In this document: one piece after another, positions 1-9,558 of the stretch | Layout of the letters: every line of letters starts with the position of its first letter | How positions within the stretch are numbered: the first letter of the stretch is position 1 | DNA from: Comamonadaceae bacterium | Lineage (GTDB): Bacteria > Pseudomonadota > Gammaproteobacteria > Burkholderiales > Burkholderiaceae_C | Assembly: GCA_003599455.1 (NCBI GenBank) | Contig: QZKF01000024.1 | Location: 1-39,391, forward strand | DNA: 39,391 nt | Direction: 5' to 3' | Made by a program: the position numbers and the translations under genes | The notes under the pieces: model-generated | Seen by the model: only the letters and a program-made list of their open reading frames with translations | What the model was told of the DNA's origin: nothing | The model's database searches: none

Positions 1-75
1 CTCCGGAAAGGGAAGAGTTGGTTAATCGCAACGACACCTTTCCGCGGATGTTTTTAAATAATGTGCGGAAATACG
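1..75. other. AT-rich foreign-looking segment at fimV break
   Basis: This stretch is much richer in A+T than anything nearby and does not continue the fimV coding pattern. It contains a 7-bp inverted repeat, TTTCCGC at 39-45 and GCGGAAA at 65-71, plus another CCGGAAAG near base 3. Such repeated short terminal motifs suit the end of an insertion sequence, but no transposase is visible and I cannot assign a family. The length of about 75 bases would also fit an assembly contig that ends a k-mer's length inside a repeat. Both readings are inference. Confidence 0.4.
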
Positions 76-1221
76 GAGTTCGGCCACGCGCGTGGAGGCT
101 TCCTTGGCCTGGCGCTCCTTGGCGATCTTGTCCTCCGCGGCGGCCTGGCCGGGTTTGGCCAGGGTCAGCTTGTCAGCGGCAGGCGCGGCGGGCTTGGCCT
201 CCTTGACTTCCGTCTGAACCTGACCGCTGGCCTGCCGGTCGGCGGCGCTCACGCCTGCCTCGGGCGCGCTGCCGGCAAGGCGGCGACGGAACTCGTTGAA
301 GTCGCGGCTCTGAGCCGTGATGGTCTGACGCGCTTCGGCGGGCGTGATCGCACCCGCCTCGGCCGCATCGGGCAGGTCCAGCACCGCACCGGCCTTGATG
401 CGGTTGACGTTGCCCGCGATGAAGGCATTGGGGTTCTGCCGCAGCATGGCCACGAGCATCTGGTCGAGCGACACGCTGGCGGGCTTGTTGGCCGCCGCAA
501 TGGCGCCGGCCGTGTCGCCTGCCTGCACGCGGACCTGACCACCGTCTGCACCACCGGGCGCAGGCGCTGGCGCCGGTGCCGCCAGCGTGGGTTGGGCCGC
601 GGGTGCGGTTGCGGTGGCCGGGCGTGGTGGCTGGGTCTGCGGCACGGCAGCACTCGGTGCCGGTGCGGGGCGCGGTGCTTGCGCCGCGGCGGGCGCCGGT
701 GCCGACACGCCGGGTGCGACCGGTGCCGGTTGGGCTGCGGCGCGCAGGTTCGGGGGGTCGAACAGCAGGGTGTAGTCGCGAACGACGCGACCGGAAGACC
801 AGTTGGCTTCCACGATCAGGTCAACGAAGGGTTCGGTGACCGGGCGCGAACTGGTCAGGCGCAGGAAGGCCCGGCCATCGGCACGGCGCTGCAGGCTGAT
901 CTGCAGGCTGGCCAGGGCAGGATTGACATCCATGCCGGCGGCGCGGAAGGTGTCTCCCGAAGCCAGGCCCACCCGCAGGCTGGCCGCTTCTTCGGTGTTG
1001 ATTTCGGGCACATCGATTTCCGCCCGCAGGGGTTCGCCCAGCGCCGACTGCACCACGACACGGCCCAGGGCCAGCGCCTGCGCGTCGGTGTGTTGCACCA
1101 GGCCCGCGCACAGCAGCGCCGCCGCCGCGACCGCATGCAACCGCGCGAGGCCTCGTAAACCAGCACTTTGTTGCACTTGGTGCGCCTGTTGGAATGGGGT
1201 GTGGCGGGAGTTGGATGGCAC
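22..1221 (-). CDS. fimV: FimV N-terminal fragment (truncated)
   Basis: FimV is a peptidoglycan-binding inner-membrane hub protein for type IV pilus assembly and polar organisation. The 399 residues show a signal peptide (hydrophobic core about 28-42, cleavage near AQA at 47-49), the conserved FimV N-terminal domain (about 50-155), an Ala/Pro-rich linker (165-230) and a LysM-like segment (about 232-292). Family members usually run to 800 or more residues with a coiled coil and TPR region. Here the coiled-coil start (KEASTRVAEL) is followed by 17 unrelated residues and a stop, so the C-terminal half is missing. The GTG start at 1221 is preceded by GAGG at a good distance. It lies downstream of asd with a 182-bp gap, its usual neighbour in Burkholderiales. 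The fragment is probably non-functional. Confidence 0.8.
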   Translation of the reverse strand: MPSNSRHTPFQQAHQVQQSAGLRGLARLHAVAAAALLCAGLVQHTDAQALALGRVVVQSALGEPLRAEIDVPEINTEEAASLRVGLASGDTFRAAGMDVNPALASLQISLQRRADGRAFLRLTSSRPVTEPFVDLIVEANWSSGRVVRDYTLLFDPPNLRAAAQPAPVAPGVSAPAPAAAQAPRPAPAPSAAVPQTQPPRPATATAPAAQPTLAAPAPAPAPGGADGGQVRVQAGDTAGAIAAANKPASVSLDQMLVAMLRQNPNAFIAGNVNRIKAGAVLDLPDAAEAGAITPAEARQTITAQSRDFNEFRRRLAGSAPEAGVSAADRQASGQVQTEVKEAKPAAPAADKLTLAKPGQAAAEDKIAKERQAKEASTRVAELRISAHYLKTSAERCRCD

Positions 1222-1251
1222 GTTGACCTCGACGTAAAAAACCGAGAATTG

Positions 1252-1280
1252 ACCATAACATCAACGGATTACAGTGACAA
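1252..1280 (-). promoter_or_regulatory. Predicted sigma-70 promoter of fimV
   Basis: Reading the minus strand, TTGTCA (1275-1280) and TATGGT (1252-1257) are separated by 17 bases. The predicted transcription start near 1245 leaves a leader of about 25 bases to the GTG start of fimV, with GAGG as ribosome binding site. This gives fimV its own promoter apart from asd. Confidence 0.45.
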
Positions 1281-1334
1281 GCTGAGAATCCGCTTGAGTT
1301 TCCCAGTCGACCCTCTGTCGCTTTGGGGTGGGGT

Positions 1335-1362
1335 GTTTGCGTTGCAGTCGCGCAACGCAAAC
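1335..1362 (-). terminator. Hairpin after asd, possible terminator
   Basis: A perfect 11-bp inverted repeat (GTTTGCGTTGC at 1335-1345, complement at 1352-1362) with a 6-base loop lies just past the asd stop. No U-tract follows on the minus strand, so it may end transcription poorly or only protect the mRNA 3' end. Confidence 0.4.
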
Positions 1363-1403
1363 GGTCCCCGCTTCAGCCTTGCTTCCGCCCCACCATGGCC
1401 GGG

Positions 1404-2531
1404 TCAGGCGTCGAGCAGGATGCGCAGCATGCGCCGCAGCGGTTCGGCCGCACCCCACAGCAGTTGATCGCCGATGGTGAAGGCGCCCAGGTACTCGGGG
1501 CCCATGGCCAGCTTGCGGATGCGGCCCACCGGGATCGTCATGGTGCCGGTCACGGCCACCGGGGTCAGGTCCTTGACCGTGGCCTCGCGCGTGTTCGGCA
1601 CCACTTTGACCCAGGCGTTGTCGGCCGCGATCATGGCTTCGATATCGGCCAGCGGCACGTCCTTCTTGAGCTTGAAGGTCAGGGCCTGGCTGTGGCAGCG
1701 CATCGCACCCACGCGCACGCAGAAGCCGTCCACCGGAACGGCCGGCGCGCTGAAGCCTTCGCCCATGCCCAGGATCTTGTTGGTCTCGGCCATGCCCTTC
1801 CACTCTTCCTTGGACATGCCGTTGCCCAGGTCCTTGTCGATCCAGGGGATCAGCGAGCCACCCAGCGGGACGCCGAAGTTGGCGGTCTCGGCGCCGGTCA
1901 GCGCGCGCTGTTTGGCGATCACCTTGCGGTCGATTTCCAGGATCGCGCTCTTGGGGTCGTCGAGCAATGCCTTCACTTCGGCGTTGAGCGTGCCGTACTG
2001 CGTGAGCAGCTCGCGCATGTGCTGGGCACCTCCGCCCGAGGCGGCCTGGTAGGTTTGCGTGCTCATCCACTCGACCAGGCCGGCCTTGTAGAGCGCGCCC
2101 ACGCCCATGAGCATGCAGCTCACGGTGCAGTTGCCACCGATCCAGTCCTTGCCCCCGTGGGCCAGCGCGTTCTGGATCACGGGCAGGTTGACCGGGTCGA
2201 GAATGATGACGGCGTTCTTGTCCATGCGCAGCGTGGACGCGGCATCGATCCAGTGGCCGTTCCAGCCCGCGGCGCGCAGCTTGGGGTAGACCTCGCTGGT
2301 GTAGTCGCCGCCCTGGGCGGTGATGACGATGTCGCAGCGCTTGAGGGCGGCGATGTCGTGCGCGTCCTGCAGCGCGGTTTCGTTCTTCGCCATGGCGGGG
2401 GCTTTGCCGCCCGCGTTGGAGGTGGAGAAGAACAGCGGTTCGATCAGGTCGAAGTCGCTTTCCGCGACCATGCGGTCCATCAGCACGGAACCGACCATGC
2501 CACGCCAGCCTACGAGTCCTACGAGTTTCAT
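1404..2531 (-). CDS. asd: Aspartate-semialdehyde dehydrogenase
   Basis: The enzyme reduces aspartyl phosphate to aspartate semialdehyde with NADPH, the branch step to lysine/diaminopimelate, threonine and methionine. The 375-residue protein is the long proteobacterial (E. coli-like) form. It begins with the nucleotide-binding sequence [13 protein letters not shown] and carries the catalytic cysteine at residue 135 in GGNCTVS, followed by the QAASGGG substrate loop. It sits 81 bp after leuB in the same direction, and a GC-rich hairpin in that gap may partly uncouple the two. Length and motifs are complete and nothing looks broken. Confidence 0.96.
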   Translation of the reverse strand: MKLVGLVGWRGMVGSVLMDRMVAESDFDLIEPLFFSTSNAGGKAPAMAKNETALQDAHDIAALKRCDIVITAQGGDYTSEVYPKLRAAGWNGHWIDAASTLRMDKNAVIILDPVNLPVIQNALAHGGKDWIGGNCTVSCMLMGVGALYKAGLVEWMSTQTYQAASGGGAQHMRELLTQYGTLNAEVKALLDDPKSAILEIDRKVIAKQRALTGAETANFGVPLGGSLIPWIDKDLGNGMSKEEWKGMAETNKILGMGEGFSAPAVPVDGFCVRVGAMRCHSQALTFKLKKDVPLADIEAMIAADNAWVKVVPNTREATVKDLTPVAVTGTMTIPVGRIRKLAMGPEYLGAFTIGDQLLWGAAEPLRRMLRILLDA

Positions 2532-2566
2532 GTCAACGCCCTTTCAAAGTTGAAAAACCTTTTGAG

Positions 2567-2587
2567 CCCCGGCTCGTCGTGCCGGGG
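2567..2587 (-). other. GC-rich hairpin between leuB and asd
   Basis: CCCCGGC (2567-2573) pairs with GCCGGGG (2581-2587) around a 7-base loop. On the minus strand it is followed by a loosely T-rich stretch (CTCAAAAGGTTTTTC), so weak termination or attenuation before asd is possible. It has the same core as the hairpin between leuD and leuB. Confidence 0.3.
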
Positions 2588-2612
2588 AGGGGCGTGACGA
2601 ACCGGAGCTGGA

Positions 2613-3764
<1,152 letters not shown>

Positions 3765-4415
3765 TCAGACGGGCATCGTGTGCGCGAGCCAGGGCTTGGT
3801 CGCCAGGCGTTCGGCTTCGAAGGCGGTGATCTTGTCCTTGTAGCGCAGCGTGAGGCCGATGTCGTCCAGGCCATTGATCAGGCAGAACTTGCGGAACGCC
3901 TGGACTTCGAAGGGGAGTTCCTCGCCCTGCGGCTTGATCACGACCTGGCGCTCGAGGTCGATGGTCAGCTCGTAGCCGGGGAAGGCCGCCACGTCGTCGA
4001 ACAGCTGCGCCACCTGCGCTTCGGGCAACTGGATCGGCAGCAGGCCGTTCTTGAAACAGTTGTTGAAGAAGATGTCGGCGTAGCTCGGTGCGATCAGGGC
4101 GCGGAAGCCGTACTGGTCGATGGCCCAGGGCGCGTGCTCGCGGCTCGAGCCGCAGCCGAAGTTCTTGCGCGCCAGCAGCACGGACGCGCCCGCGTAGCGC
4201 GGCTGGTTGAGCACGAAATCGGGGTTGGGCTTGCGGCTGGCCGGGTCTTGTCCCGGTTCGCCCTTGTCGAGGTAGCGCCACTCGTCAAACAGGTTTTCGC
4301 CGAAGCCGGTCTTGCGGATCGACTTCAGGAACTGCTTGGGGATGATCGCGTCGGTGTCGACGTTCTCGCGGTCCATCGGGGCCACCAGGCCCTTGTGGAG
4401 GGTGAATTTCTGCAT
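3765..4415 (-). CDS. leuD: Isopropylmalate isomerase small subunit
   Basis: LeuD is the small swivelling subunit that with LeuC isomerises 2-isopropylmalate to 3-isopropylmalate. From the ATG at 4415 the protein has 216 residues and starts [20 protein letters not shown], the conserved family N-terminus. An in-frame start 57 bases further upstream (4472) would add a non-conserved tail overlapping the preceding lipoprotein gene, so I reject it. Key signatures are [14 protein letters not shown] and the substrate loop [14 protein letters not shown]. The gap to the entericidin-like gene is 16 bp and to leuB 63 bp. Confidence 0.96.
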   Translation of the reverse strand: MQKFTLHKGLVAPMDRENVDTDAIIPKQFLKSIRKTGFGENLFDEWRYLDKGEPGQDPASRKPNPDFVLNQPRYAGASVLLARKNFGCGSSREHAPWAIDQYGFRALIAPSYADIFFNNCFKNGLLPIQLPEAQVAQLFDDVAAFPGYELTIDLERQVVIKPQGEELPFEVQAFRKFCLINGLDDIGLTLRYKDKITAFEAERLATKPWLAHTMPV

Positions 4416-4431
4416 GGTGTGGTCCGCGGGG

Positions 4432-4596
4432 TTACTTGGCGACGCCCTGAATCTTCTCGCCGGCCTTTTCAATGCCCTTGCCTGCGGCCGTGCCGACTTC
4501 CTTGGCGTCCTGCTTGACGCCCGACCAGGTGTTGCACCCGGCCAGCGTCAGCGAGAGGGCGGCGAATGCGGTGGCGATCCATGCGATGCGTTTCAT
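4432..4596 (-). CDS. Entericidin-like small lipoprotein
   Basis: This 54-residue protein has a lysine/arginine start, a hydrophobic helix and a lipobox LAGC (Cys21), then a short polar, glycine- and lysine-rich tail ([16 protein letters not shown]). That is the architecture of the entericidin EcnA/EcnB family, small envelope lipoproteins best known from a toxin-antitoxin-like pair in E. coli. Only one copy is present. It lies between leuC (34 bp) and leuD (16 bp), an arrangement I know from other Burkholderiales, so it is probably co-expressed with leucine genes without a known functional tie. The start is set by GGAG about 8 bases upstream of the ATG at 4596. Confidence 0.85.
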   Translation of the reverse strand: MKRIAWIATAFAALSLTLAGCNTWSGVKQDAKEVGTAAGKGIEKAGEKIQGVAK

Positions 4597-4630
4597 GTGG
4601 GTCTCCTGAGGGGGTGGTGGGGCGGAACGG

Positions 4631-6052
4631 TCAGGCGATGGTGCGCACGTCCACGAAGTGGCCGTGCACCGCGGCCGCGGCGGCCATGGCGGGGGAAACG
4701 AGGTGCGTGCGGCCGCCAGCACCCTGGCGGCCCTCGAAATTGCGGTTGCTGGTGGAGGCGCAGCGCTCGCCGGGTTCGAGGCGGTCGGCGTTCATGGCCA
4801 GGCACATCGAGCAACCCGGCTCGCGCCATTCGAAACCGGCGGCCTTGAAAATCTCGTGCAGGCCTTCGCGTTCGGCCTGTGCCTTCACCAGGCCCGAGCC
4901 CGGCACCACCAGCGCGAGCTTGACGTTCTTCGCGACCTTCTGGCCGAGCTTCTTCACCACGGCCGCGGCCTCGCGCATGTCTTCGATGCGGCTGTTGGTG
5001 CAGGAGCCGATGAAGACCTTGTCGACGAAGATGTCGTTGAGCGGTTTGCCGGGCGGCAGACCCATGTAGGTGAGGGCGCGCTCGATGGCGCCGCGCTTGT
5101 TGGCGTCCTTTTCGCGATCGGGGTCGGGCACGGAGCCGTCGATGCCGAGCACCATCTCGGGCGAGGTGCCCCAGGTCACCTGCGGCACGATCCGCGATGC
5201 GTCGAGTTCCACCACGGCGTCGAACGTCGCGTCGGCATCGGACTGCAGCGTCTTCCAGTACGCCACCGCCTGATCCCATTCCACCCCGGTGGGCGAGAGC
5301 GGGCGGCCCTTGACGTAGTCGATGGTCTTGTCGTCCACCGCCACCAGGCCGGCGCGCGCGCCGCCTTCGATGGCCATGTTGCAAACCGTCATGCGGCCTT
5401 CGACGCTGAGCGCCCGGATGGCCGAGCCGCCGAATTCGATGGTGTAGCCGGTGCCGCCGGCGGTGCCGATCTTGCCGATGATGGCCAGCACGATGTCCTT
5501 GGCGGTGCAGCCCTTCGCGAGCTGCCCGTCCACGCGCACCAGCATGTTTTTCGCCTTCTTGGCCAGCAGGGTCTGCGTGGCGAGCACGTGCTCGACCTCG
5601 CTGGTGCCGATGCCGTGCGCCAGTGCGCCGAACGCGCCATGGGTGGAGGTGTGGCTGTCGCCGCACACCACCGTCATGCCGGGCAGGGTGGCGCCGTTTT
5701 CCGGGCCGATCACGTGCACGATGCCCTGGCGCTTGGACATGAAGGGGAAGAACGCCGCCGCGCCGAACTCGGCAATGTTGCTGTCCAGCGTGGTGATCTG
5801 TTCCTTGCTGATCGGGTCGGTGATGCCGTCGTAACCCAGTTCCCAGCCGGTGGTGGGCGTATTGTGGTCGGCGGTGGCGACCACCGAGCTCACGCGCCAG
5901 ACCTTGCGGCCGGCCTGGCGCAGGCCTTCAAACGCCTGCGGGCTGGTGACTTCGTGCACCAGGTGCCGGTCGATGTAGAGCACGGACGTGCCGTCGTCTT
6001 CGGTGTGGACGACGTGTTCGTCCCAGATCTTGTCGTAGAGCGTGCGTGGCAT
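4631..6052 (-). CDS. leuC: Isopropylmalate isomerase large subunit
   Basis: LeuC carries the [4Fe-4S] cluster of isopropylmalate isomerase, working with LeuD in leucine biosynthesis. The 473 residues match the usual length. The three cluster cysteines are visible at residue 351 ([11 protein letters not shown]) and residues 414 and 417 (GCSMCLAMN). Other hallmarks are ADHNTPT near residue 62 and [15 protein letters not shown] near 130. It is the first gene of the leu group, 28 bp downstream of a LysR regulator in the same direction. Only a weak ribosome binding site precedes the ATG, but the N-terminus [15 protein letters not shown] is the conserved one. Confidence 0.97.
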   Translation of the reverse strand: MPRTLYDKIWDEHVVHTEDDGTSVLYIDRHLVHEVTSPQAFEGLRQAGRKVWRVSSVVATADHNTPTTGWELGYDGITDPISKEQITTLDSNIAEFGAAAFFPFMSKRQGIVHVIGPENGATLPGMTVVCGDSHTSTHGAFGALAHGIGTSEVEHVLATQTLLAKKAKNMLVRVDGQLAKGCTAKDIVLAIIGKIGTAGGTGYTIEFGGSAIRALSVEGRMTVCNMAIEGGARAGLVAVDDKTIDYVKGRPLSPTGVEWDQAVAYWKTLQSDADATFDAVVELDASRIVPQVTWGTSPEMVLGIDGSVPDPDREKDANKRGAIERALTYMGLPPGKPLNDIFVDKVFIGSCTNSRIEDMREAAAVVKKLGQKVAKNVKLALVVPGSGLVKAQAEREGLHEIFKAAGFEWREPGCSMCLAMNADRLEPGERCASTSNRNFEGRQGAGGRTHLVSPAMAAAAAVHGHFVDVRTIA

Positions 6053-6080
6053 GGCGTGGTCTTGTCGTGGAGAAATGATT

Positions 6081-7007
6081 TTATGCGGCTTGCCGCGTTG
6101 ATTCGGTCGTCAGGTGATCGACGAAAAGCCGCGCGGTGGCGGGCAGGCTGGAGAAGTCGCGGGCCACCAGAACCAGCTGGCGCTGGGCCCAGGGATCGGT
6201 CAGCGGAAGTGCCTGCAGCGCGCCGCCCGTGTGCAGCAGATCGAAGGCGCGTGCGGGCATCACCCCCACGCCGAGGCCGTTGGCGATCATCCGGCACATG
6301 GCATCCAGTCCGGTCACGCGGATGCGCACACGCACTGTGGTGCCGGCCTGGATGGCTGCCTGGTGCGTGATCAGATGGATGGAACTGTTGGCGTGAAGGC
6401 CCACATGGTCGAAGGGCAGGGAAGCCTCGAACGCCACCGGCCCGCTGCCGGCCAGTGCATGCCCGTGCGGCACCACCAGCACCAGGCTGTCGCGCCGGTA
6501 GGGGAGGCTCTGCAGGCCGCCGGTTCCCATGGCGCCATTGCAGAGGCCCAGGTCGGTCGCGCCCTCCTGCACGGCGCGCAGCACCTCGGGGCTGAGGTGT
6601 TCCTCCAGATCGACCTTGACCTGCGGGTGGCGGCGGACAAAGGCGCCCAGGTCTTCGGGCAGGAACTGCACGATGGCCGAGATGCTGGCGTGCACCCGCA
6701 CATGACCGCGCACGCCGTCCGCGTACTCGGCCAGTTCGACCTGCATTTTCTCCAGCCCGAACAGCACGGCGCGCGCGTGGTGCAGCAGCCCTTCGCCCGC
6801 GGGGGTGAGGCGCACGCCCCGCGTGTGCCGGTCCAGCAGCGTGGAGCCCAGCACACCCTCGAGATCTGACAGGCGTTTGCTGATGGCCGAGGCCGCGATG
6901 AACTCCCGCTCGGCCGCTCGGCCGATGCTGCCCAGCTCGCACACGGCCACGAAGAGCTGCAGCGAGGTGAGGTCGATCTGGCGGGCAAAGTTGCGTTCGG
7001 ATGGCAT
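6081..7007 (-). CDS. LysR-family transcriptional regulator
   Basis: The 308-residue protein has the LysR N-terminal winged helix-turn-helix (about residues 11-70: [20 protein letters not shown], then [13 protein letters not shown] and [14 protein letters not shown]) and a substrate-binding domain from about 95 to 300. It is placed directly upstream of leuC in the same direction with only 28 bp between. LysR regulators usually control a divergent neighbour, so control of leuC from this position is not guaranteed. The effector cannot be read from sequence. The region upstream of its start holds only the gltA terminator and no convincing promoter. Confidence 0.9.
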   Translation of the reverse strand: MPSERNFARQIDLTSLQLFVAVCELGSIGRAAEREFIAASAISKRLSDLEGVLGSTLLDRHTRGVRLTPAGEGLLHHARAVLFGLEKMQVELAEYADGVRGHVRVHASISAIVQFLPEDLGAFVRRHPQVKVDLEEHLSPEVLRAVQEGATDLGLCNGAMGTGGLQSLPYRRDSLVLVVPHGHALAGSGPVAFEASLPFDHVGLHANSSIHLITHQAAIQAGTTVRVRIRVTGLDAMCRMIANGLGVGVMPARAFDLLHTGGALQALPLTDPWAQRQLVLVARDFSSLPATARLFVDHLTTESTRQAA

Positions 7008-7119
7008 GCGGTCTGGACTTCTCGTTTGGAGAGGTCGAATGCGGATTCTCCCCCAGATGACCGTGCTCTGCCTTCTTGAACTGCGATGGTCGATCTGCCG
7101 TCTCGCGAGGGCATGGGCG

Positions 7120-7146
7120 AAAAAAAGCCCGCTCGGCGGCGGGCTT
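7120..7146 (-). terminator. Rho-independent terminator of gltA
   Basis: On the minus strand, after the gltA stop, GCCCGC (7139-7144 complement) pairs with GCGGGC (7127-7132 complement) around a 6-base loop, extended by A-T pairs, and is followed by seven Ts (7120-7126 complement). This closes the sdh-gltA transcript. Confidence 0.85.
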
Positions 7147-7166
7147 CTTCAGAGGGTGGGCGCCTT

Positions 7167-8477
7167 TCAGCGGCTGGCCAGTGGCTTGATGTCGCGGCGC
7201 GGCGAGCCGGTGAACAGCTGGCGCGGGCGGCCGATCTTGTACTCGGGGTCGCTGATCATTTCGTTGAGCTGGGCAATCCAGCCGACCGTGCGGGCCAGCG
7301 CGAAGATGCCGGTGAACAGGTTGACCGGGATGCCGATGGCGCGCTGCACGATGCCGGAGTAGAAGTCCACGTTCGGGTAGAGCTTGCGCGAGACGAAGTA
7401 CTCGTCCTCCAGCGCGATCTTCTCCAGCTCCTTGGCGAGCTTGAACAGGGGGTCGTTTTCCAGGCCGAGTTCCTGCAGCACCTCGTTGCAGGTTTCCTGC
7501 ATCAGCTTGGCGCGTGGGTCGTAGTTCTTGTACACGCGGTGGCCGAAACCCATGAGCTTGACGCCGGAGTTCTTGTCCTTGACCTTCTCCATGAACTCGC
7601 CGACCTTGGACACGCCACCCTGGCGCTGGATGTCTTCCAGCATGTTCAGGCAGGCTTCGTTGGCGCCGCCGTGGGCGGGGCCCCACAGACAGGCCACGCC
7701 AGCGGCAATCGCCGCGAACGGGTTGGTGCCCGACGAGCCGCACAGGCGCACGGTGGAGGTGGAGGCGTTCTGCTCGTGGTCGGCGTGCAGGATGAAGATG
7801 CGGTCGAGCGCGCGCTCGAGCACCGGGTTGACCACGTACTCTTCGCAGGGCGTGCCGAACATCATGCGCAGGAAGTTGCCTGAGTAGCTCAGGTCGTTCT
7901 TCGGATACATGTAGGGCTGGCCGATGCCGTACTTGTAGGCCATGGCCACCAGCGTCGGCATCTTGGCGATCAGGCGGATCGCGGCGATCTCGCGGTGCTT
8001 CGGGTTGTTGATGTCGGTGCTGTCGTGGTAGAAGGCCGAGAGGCCGCCGACCAGGCCGGTGAGCACCGCCATCGGGTGGGCATCGCGGCGGAAGCCGCGC
8101 AGGAAGAACTGCATCTGCTCGTTGACCATGGTGTGGTTGATCACGAGCTTGTGGAAGTCGCCACGCTGCTTCTCGTCCGGCAGTTCGCCGTTGAGCAGCA
8201 GGTAGCAGGTGTCGAGGTAGTCGCACTGGGTGGCGAGCTGCTCGATAGGGTAGCCCCGGTACAGCAGCTCACCCTTGTCGCCATCGATGTAGGTGATGGC
8301 CGACTGGCACGAGGCCGTGGACAGGAAACCGGGGTCGTAGGTGAACATGCCGGTCTGCGCGTAGAGCTTGCGGATGTCGATCACGTCCGGGCCGATGCTG
8401 CCGGCGTACACCGGCAGATCCACGCTGGGGCTGCCATTGGAGAACGACAGGGTGGCTTTGTTGTCTACGAGTTTCAT
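7167..8477 (-). CDS. gltA: Citrate synthase (type I)
   Basis: GltA condenses oxaloacetate and acetyl-CoA to citrate, the entry step of the TCA cycle. From the ATG at 8477 the protein has 436 residues, typical of the large hexameric Gram-negative form. The catalytic residues His269 ([11 protein letters not shown]), His313 ([14 protein letters not shown]) and Asp371 (YPNVDFYSG) are all present. A start 78 bases upstream would run into the sdhE coding region and add a non-conserved tail, so [10 protein letters not shown] is preferred. It is last in the sdh operon, 22 bp after sdhE, and a strong terminator follows. Confidence 0.97.
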   Translation of the reverse strand: MKLVDNKATLSFSNGSPSVDLPVYAGSIGPDVIDIRKLYAQTGMFTYDPGFLSTASCQSAITYIDGDKGELLYRGYPIEQLATQCDYLDTCYLLLNGELPDEKQRGDFHKLVINHTMVNEQMQFFLRGFRRDAHPMAVLTGLVGGLSAFYHDSTDINNPKHREIAAIRLIAKMPTLVAMAYKYGIGQPYMYPKNDLSYSGNFLRMMFGTPCEEYVVNPVLERALDRIFILHADHEQNASTSTVRLCGSSGTNPFAAIAAGVACLWGPAHGGANEACLNMLEDIQRQGGVSKVGEFMEKVKDKNSGVKLMGFGHRVYKNYDPRAKLMQETCNEVLQELGLENDPLFKLAKELEKIALEDEYFVSRKLYPNVDFYSGIVQRAIGIPVNLFTGIFALARTVGWIAQLNEMISDPEYKIGRPRQLFTGSPRRDIKPLASR

Positions 8478-8499
8478 GCGGTTTCCTTTGGGGGATGGC

Positions 8500-8790
8500 T
8501 CAAACGGGTGGCCGGGTTGCGCGCAGCAGACCCAGTACGTGCGTGACGTCGTCACGGGCCAGGTCGTCCTGGGGGGCTTTGCGGCCCAACAGCAGATCCA
8601 GCAGATCGTTGTCGGACAGATCCATCAAAGCGCCCAGGGCATCGGCTTGACGGACGGTCAAGCCAGATTCGTGCCTGGCGAAAAAGCGCTCGATGAACAG
8701 ATCGTTCTCGAGCAGCCCGCGGCGGCACCTCCACCGGAGCTTGCTCAAGGCGCGCTCGTCGAGCAGGGCATCGGTGGTGGTGTCGTCCAT
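8500..8790 (-). CDS. sdhE: Succinate dehydrogenase flavinylation factor
   Basis: SdhE (family DUF339) promotes covalent attachment of FAD to SdhA. This 96-residue protein has the family hallmarks: [20 protein letters not shown], containing the RGxxE-type motif (RRGLLEND, about residues 23-30) needed for flavinylation, then a helical segment ending in the [15 protein letters not shown] region. It lies between sdhB (20 bp) and gltA (22 bp) on the same strand, exactly where the family is expected. I set the start at 8790 ([11 protein letters not shown]). The longer open frame upstream overlaps sdhB and is not coding. Confidence 0.93.
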   Translation of the reverse strand: MDDTTTDALLDERALSKLRWRCRRGLLENDLFIERFFARHESGLTVRQADALGALMDLSDNDLLDLLLGRKAPQDDLARDDVTHVLGLLRATRPPV

Positions 8791-8810
8791 GGGATGGGGT
8801 GGCGAGGCGC

Positions 8811-9515
8811 TCAGACCGAGCGCATCACCATCATTTCCTTGATCTTGCCGATCGCCTTCGTGGGGTTCAGGCCCTTGGGGCAGACGTCCACGCAGTTCAT
8901 GATGGTGTGGCAGCGGAACAGGCGGTACGGGTCTTCCAGGTTGTCCAGGCGCTCGGCGGTGCCCTCGTCGCGGCTGTCGGCGATGAAACGGTAGGCCTGC
9001 AGCAGGCCGGCCGGGCCGACGAACTTGTCCGGGTTCCACCAGAAGCTCGGGCACGAGGTGCTGCAGCTCGCGCACAGGATGCACTCGTACAGGCCGTTGA
9101 GTTCGTCGCGCTCCTCGGGGCTCTGCAGGCGTTCCTTCTCGGGCGCCACGGTGTCGTTGATCAGATAGGGCTTGATGCTGTTGTACTGCTTGAAGAACAG
9201 CGTCATGTCCACGATCAGGTCGCGCACCACCGGCAGGCCGGGCAGCGGCTTGAGCGTGATCACGCCGGGCAGCGTGTTCATGTTGGTCAGGCAGGCCAGG
9301 CCGTTCTTGCCGTTGATGTTCATCGCATCCGAGCCGCACACGCCTTCGCGGCAGGATCGGCGGAACGAGATCGAGGGATCCACCGCCTTCAACTTCATCA
9401 GCGCGTCGAGCAGCATGCGCTCGTGGCCGTCGAGTTCGACCTCGATGGTCTGCATGTAGGGCTTGGCGTCCTTTTCCGGGTCGTAGCGGTAGATCTTGAA
9501 TGTGCGTTTGGCCAT
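8811..9515 (-). CDS. sdhB: Succinate dehydrogenase iron-sulfur subunit
   Basis: SdhB passes electrons from SdhA's flavin to ubiquinone through three iron-sulfur clusters. The 234 residues contain the [2Fe-2S] cysteines (SCREGVCGSDAMNINGKNGL followed by C), the ferredoxin-like group CILCASCSTSCPSFWWNP with the quinone-site tryptophans, and the last group CHTIMNCVDVCPKGLNP. All ligands are intact. It lies 43 bp after sdhA and 20 bp before sdhE in the sdhCDAB-sdhE-gltA operon. The ATG at 9515 gives the conserved start MAKRTFKIYRYDPE. Confidence 0.97.
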   Translation of the reverse strand: MAKRTFKIYRYDPEKDAKPYMQTIEVELDGHERMLLDALMKLKAVDPSISFRRSCREGVCGSDAMNINGKNGLACLTNMNTLPGVITLKPLPGLPVVRDLIVDMTLFFKQYNSIKPYLINDTVAPEKERLQSPEERDELNGLYECILCASCSTSCPSFWWNPDKFVGPAGLLQAYRFIADSRDEGTAERLDNLEDPYRLFRCHTIMNCVDVCPKGLNPTKAIGKIKEMMVMRSV

Positions 9516-9558
9516 GGTGTTTGTTCTCCGTGCGTCGTGGGTGCGGGATGAAGGGGCT

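Noticed and set aside
4658..6370. Long plus-strand frame opposite leuC
   Set aside because: It spans the leuC coding region and runs into the LysR gene, with an unnatural amino-acid mix; leuC is complete on the other strand.
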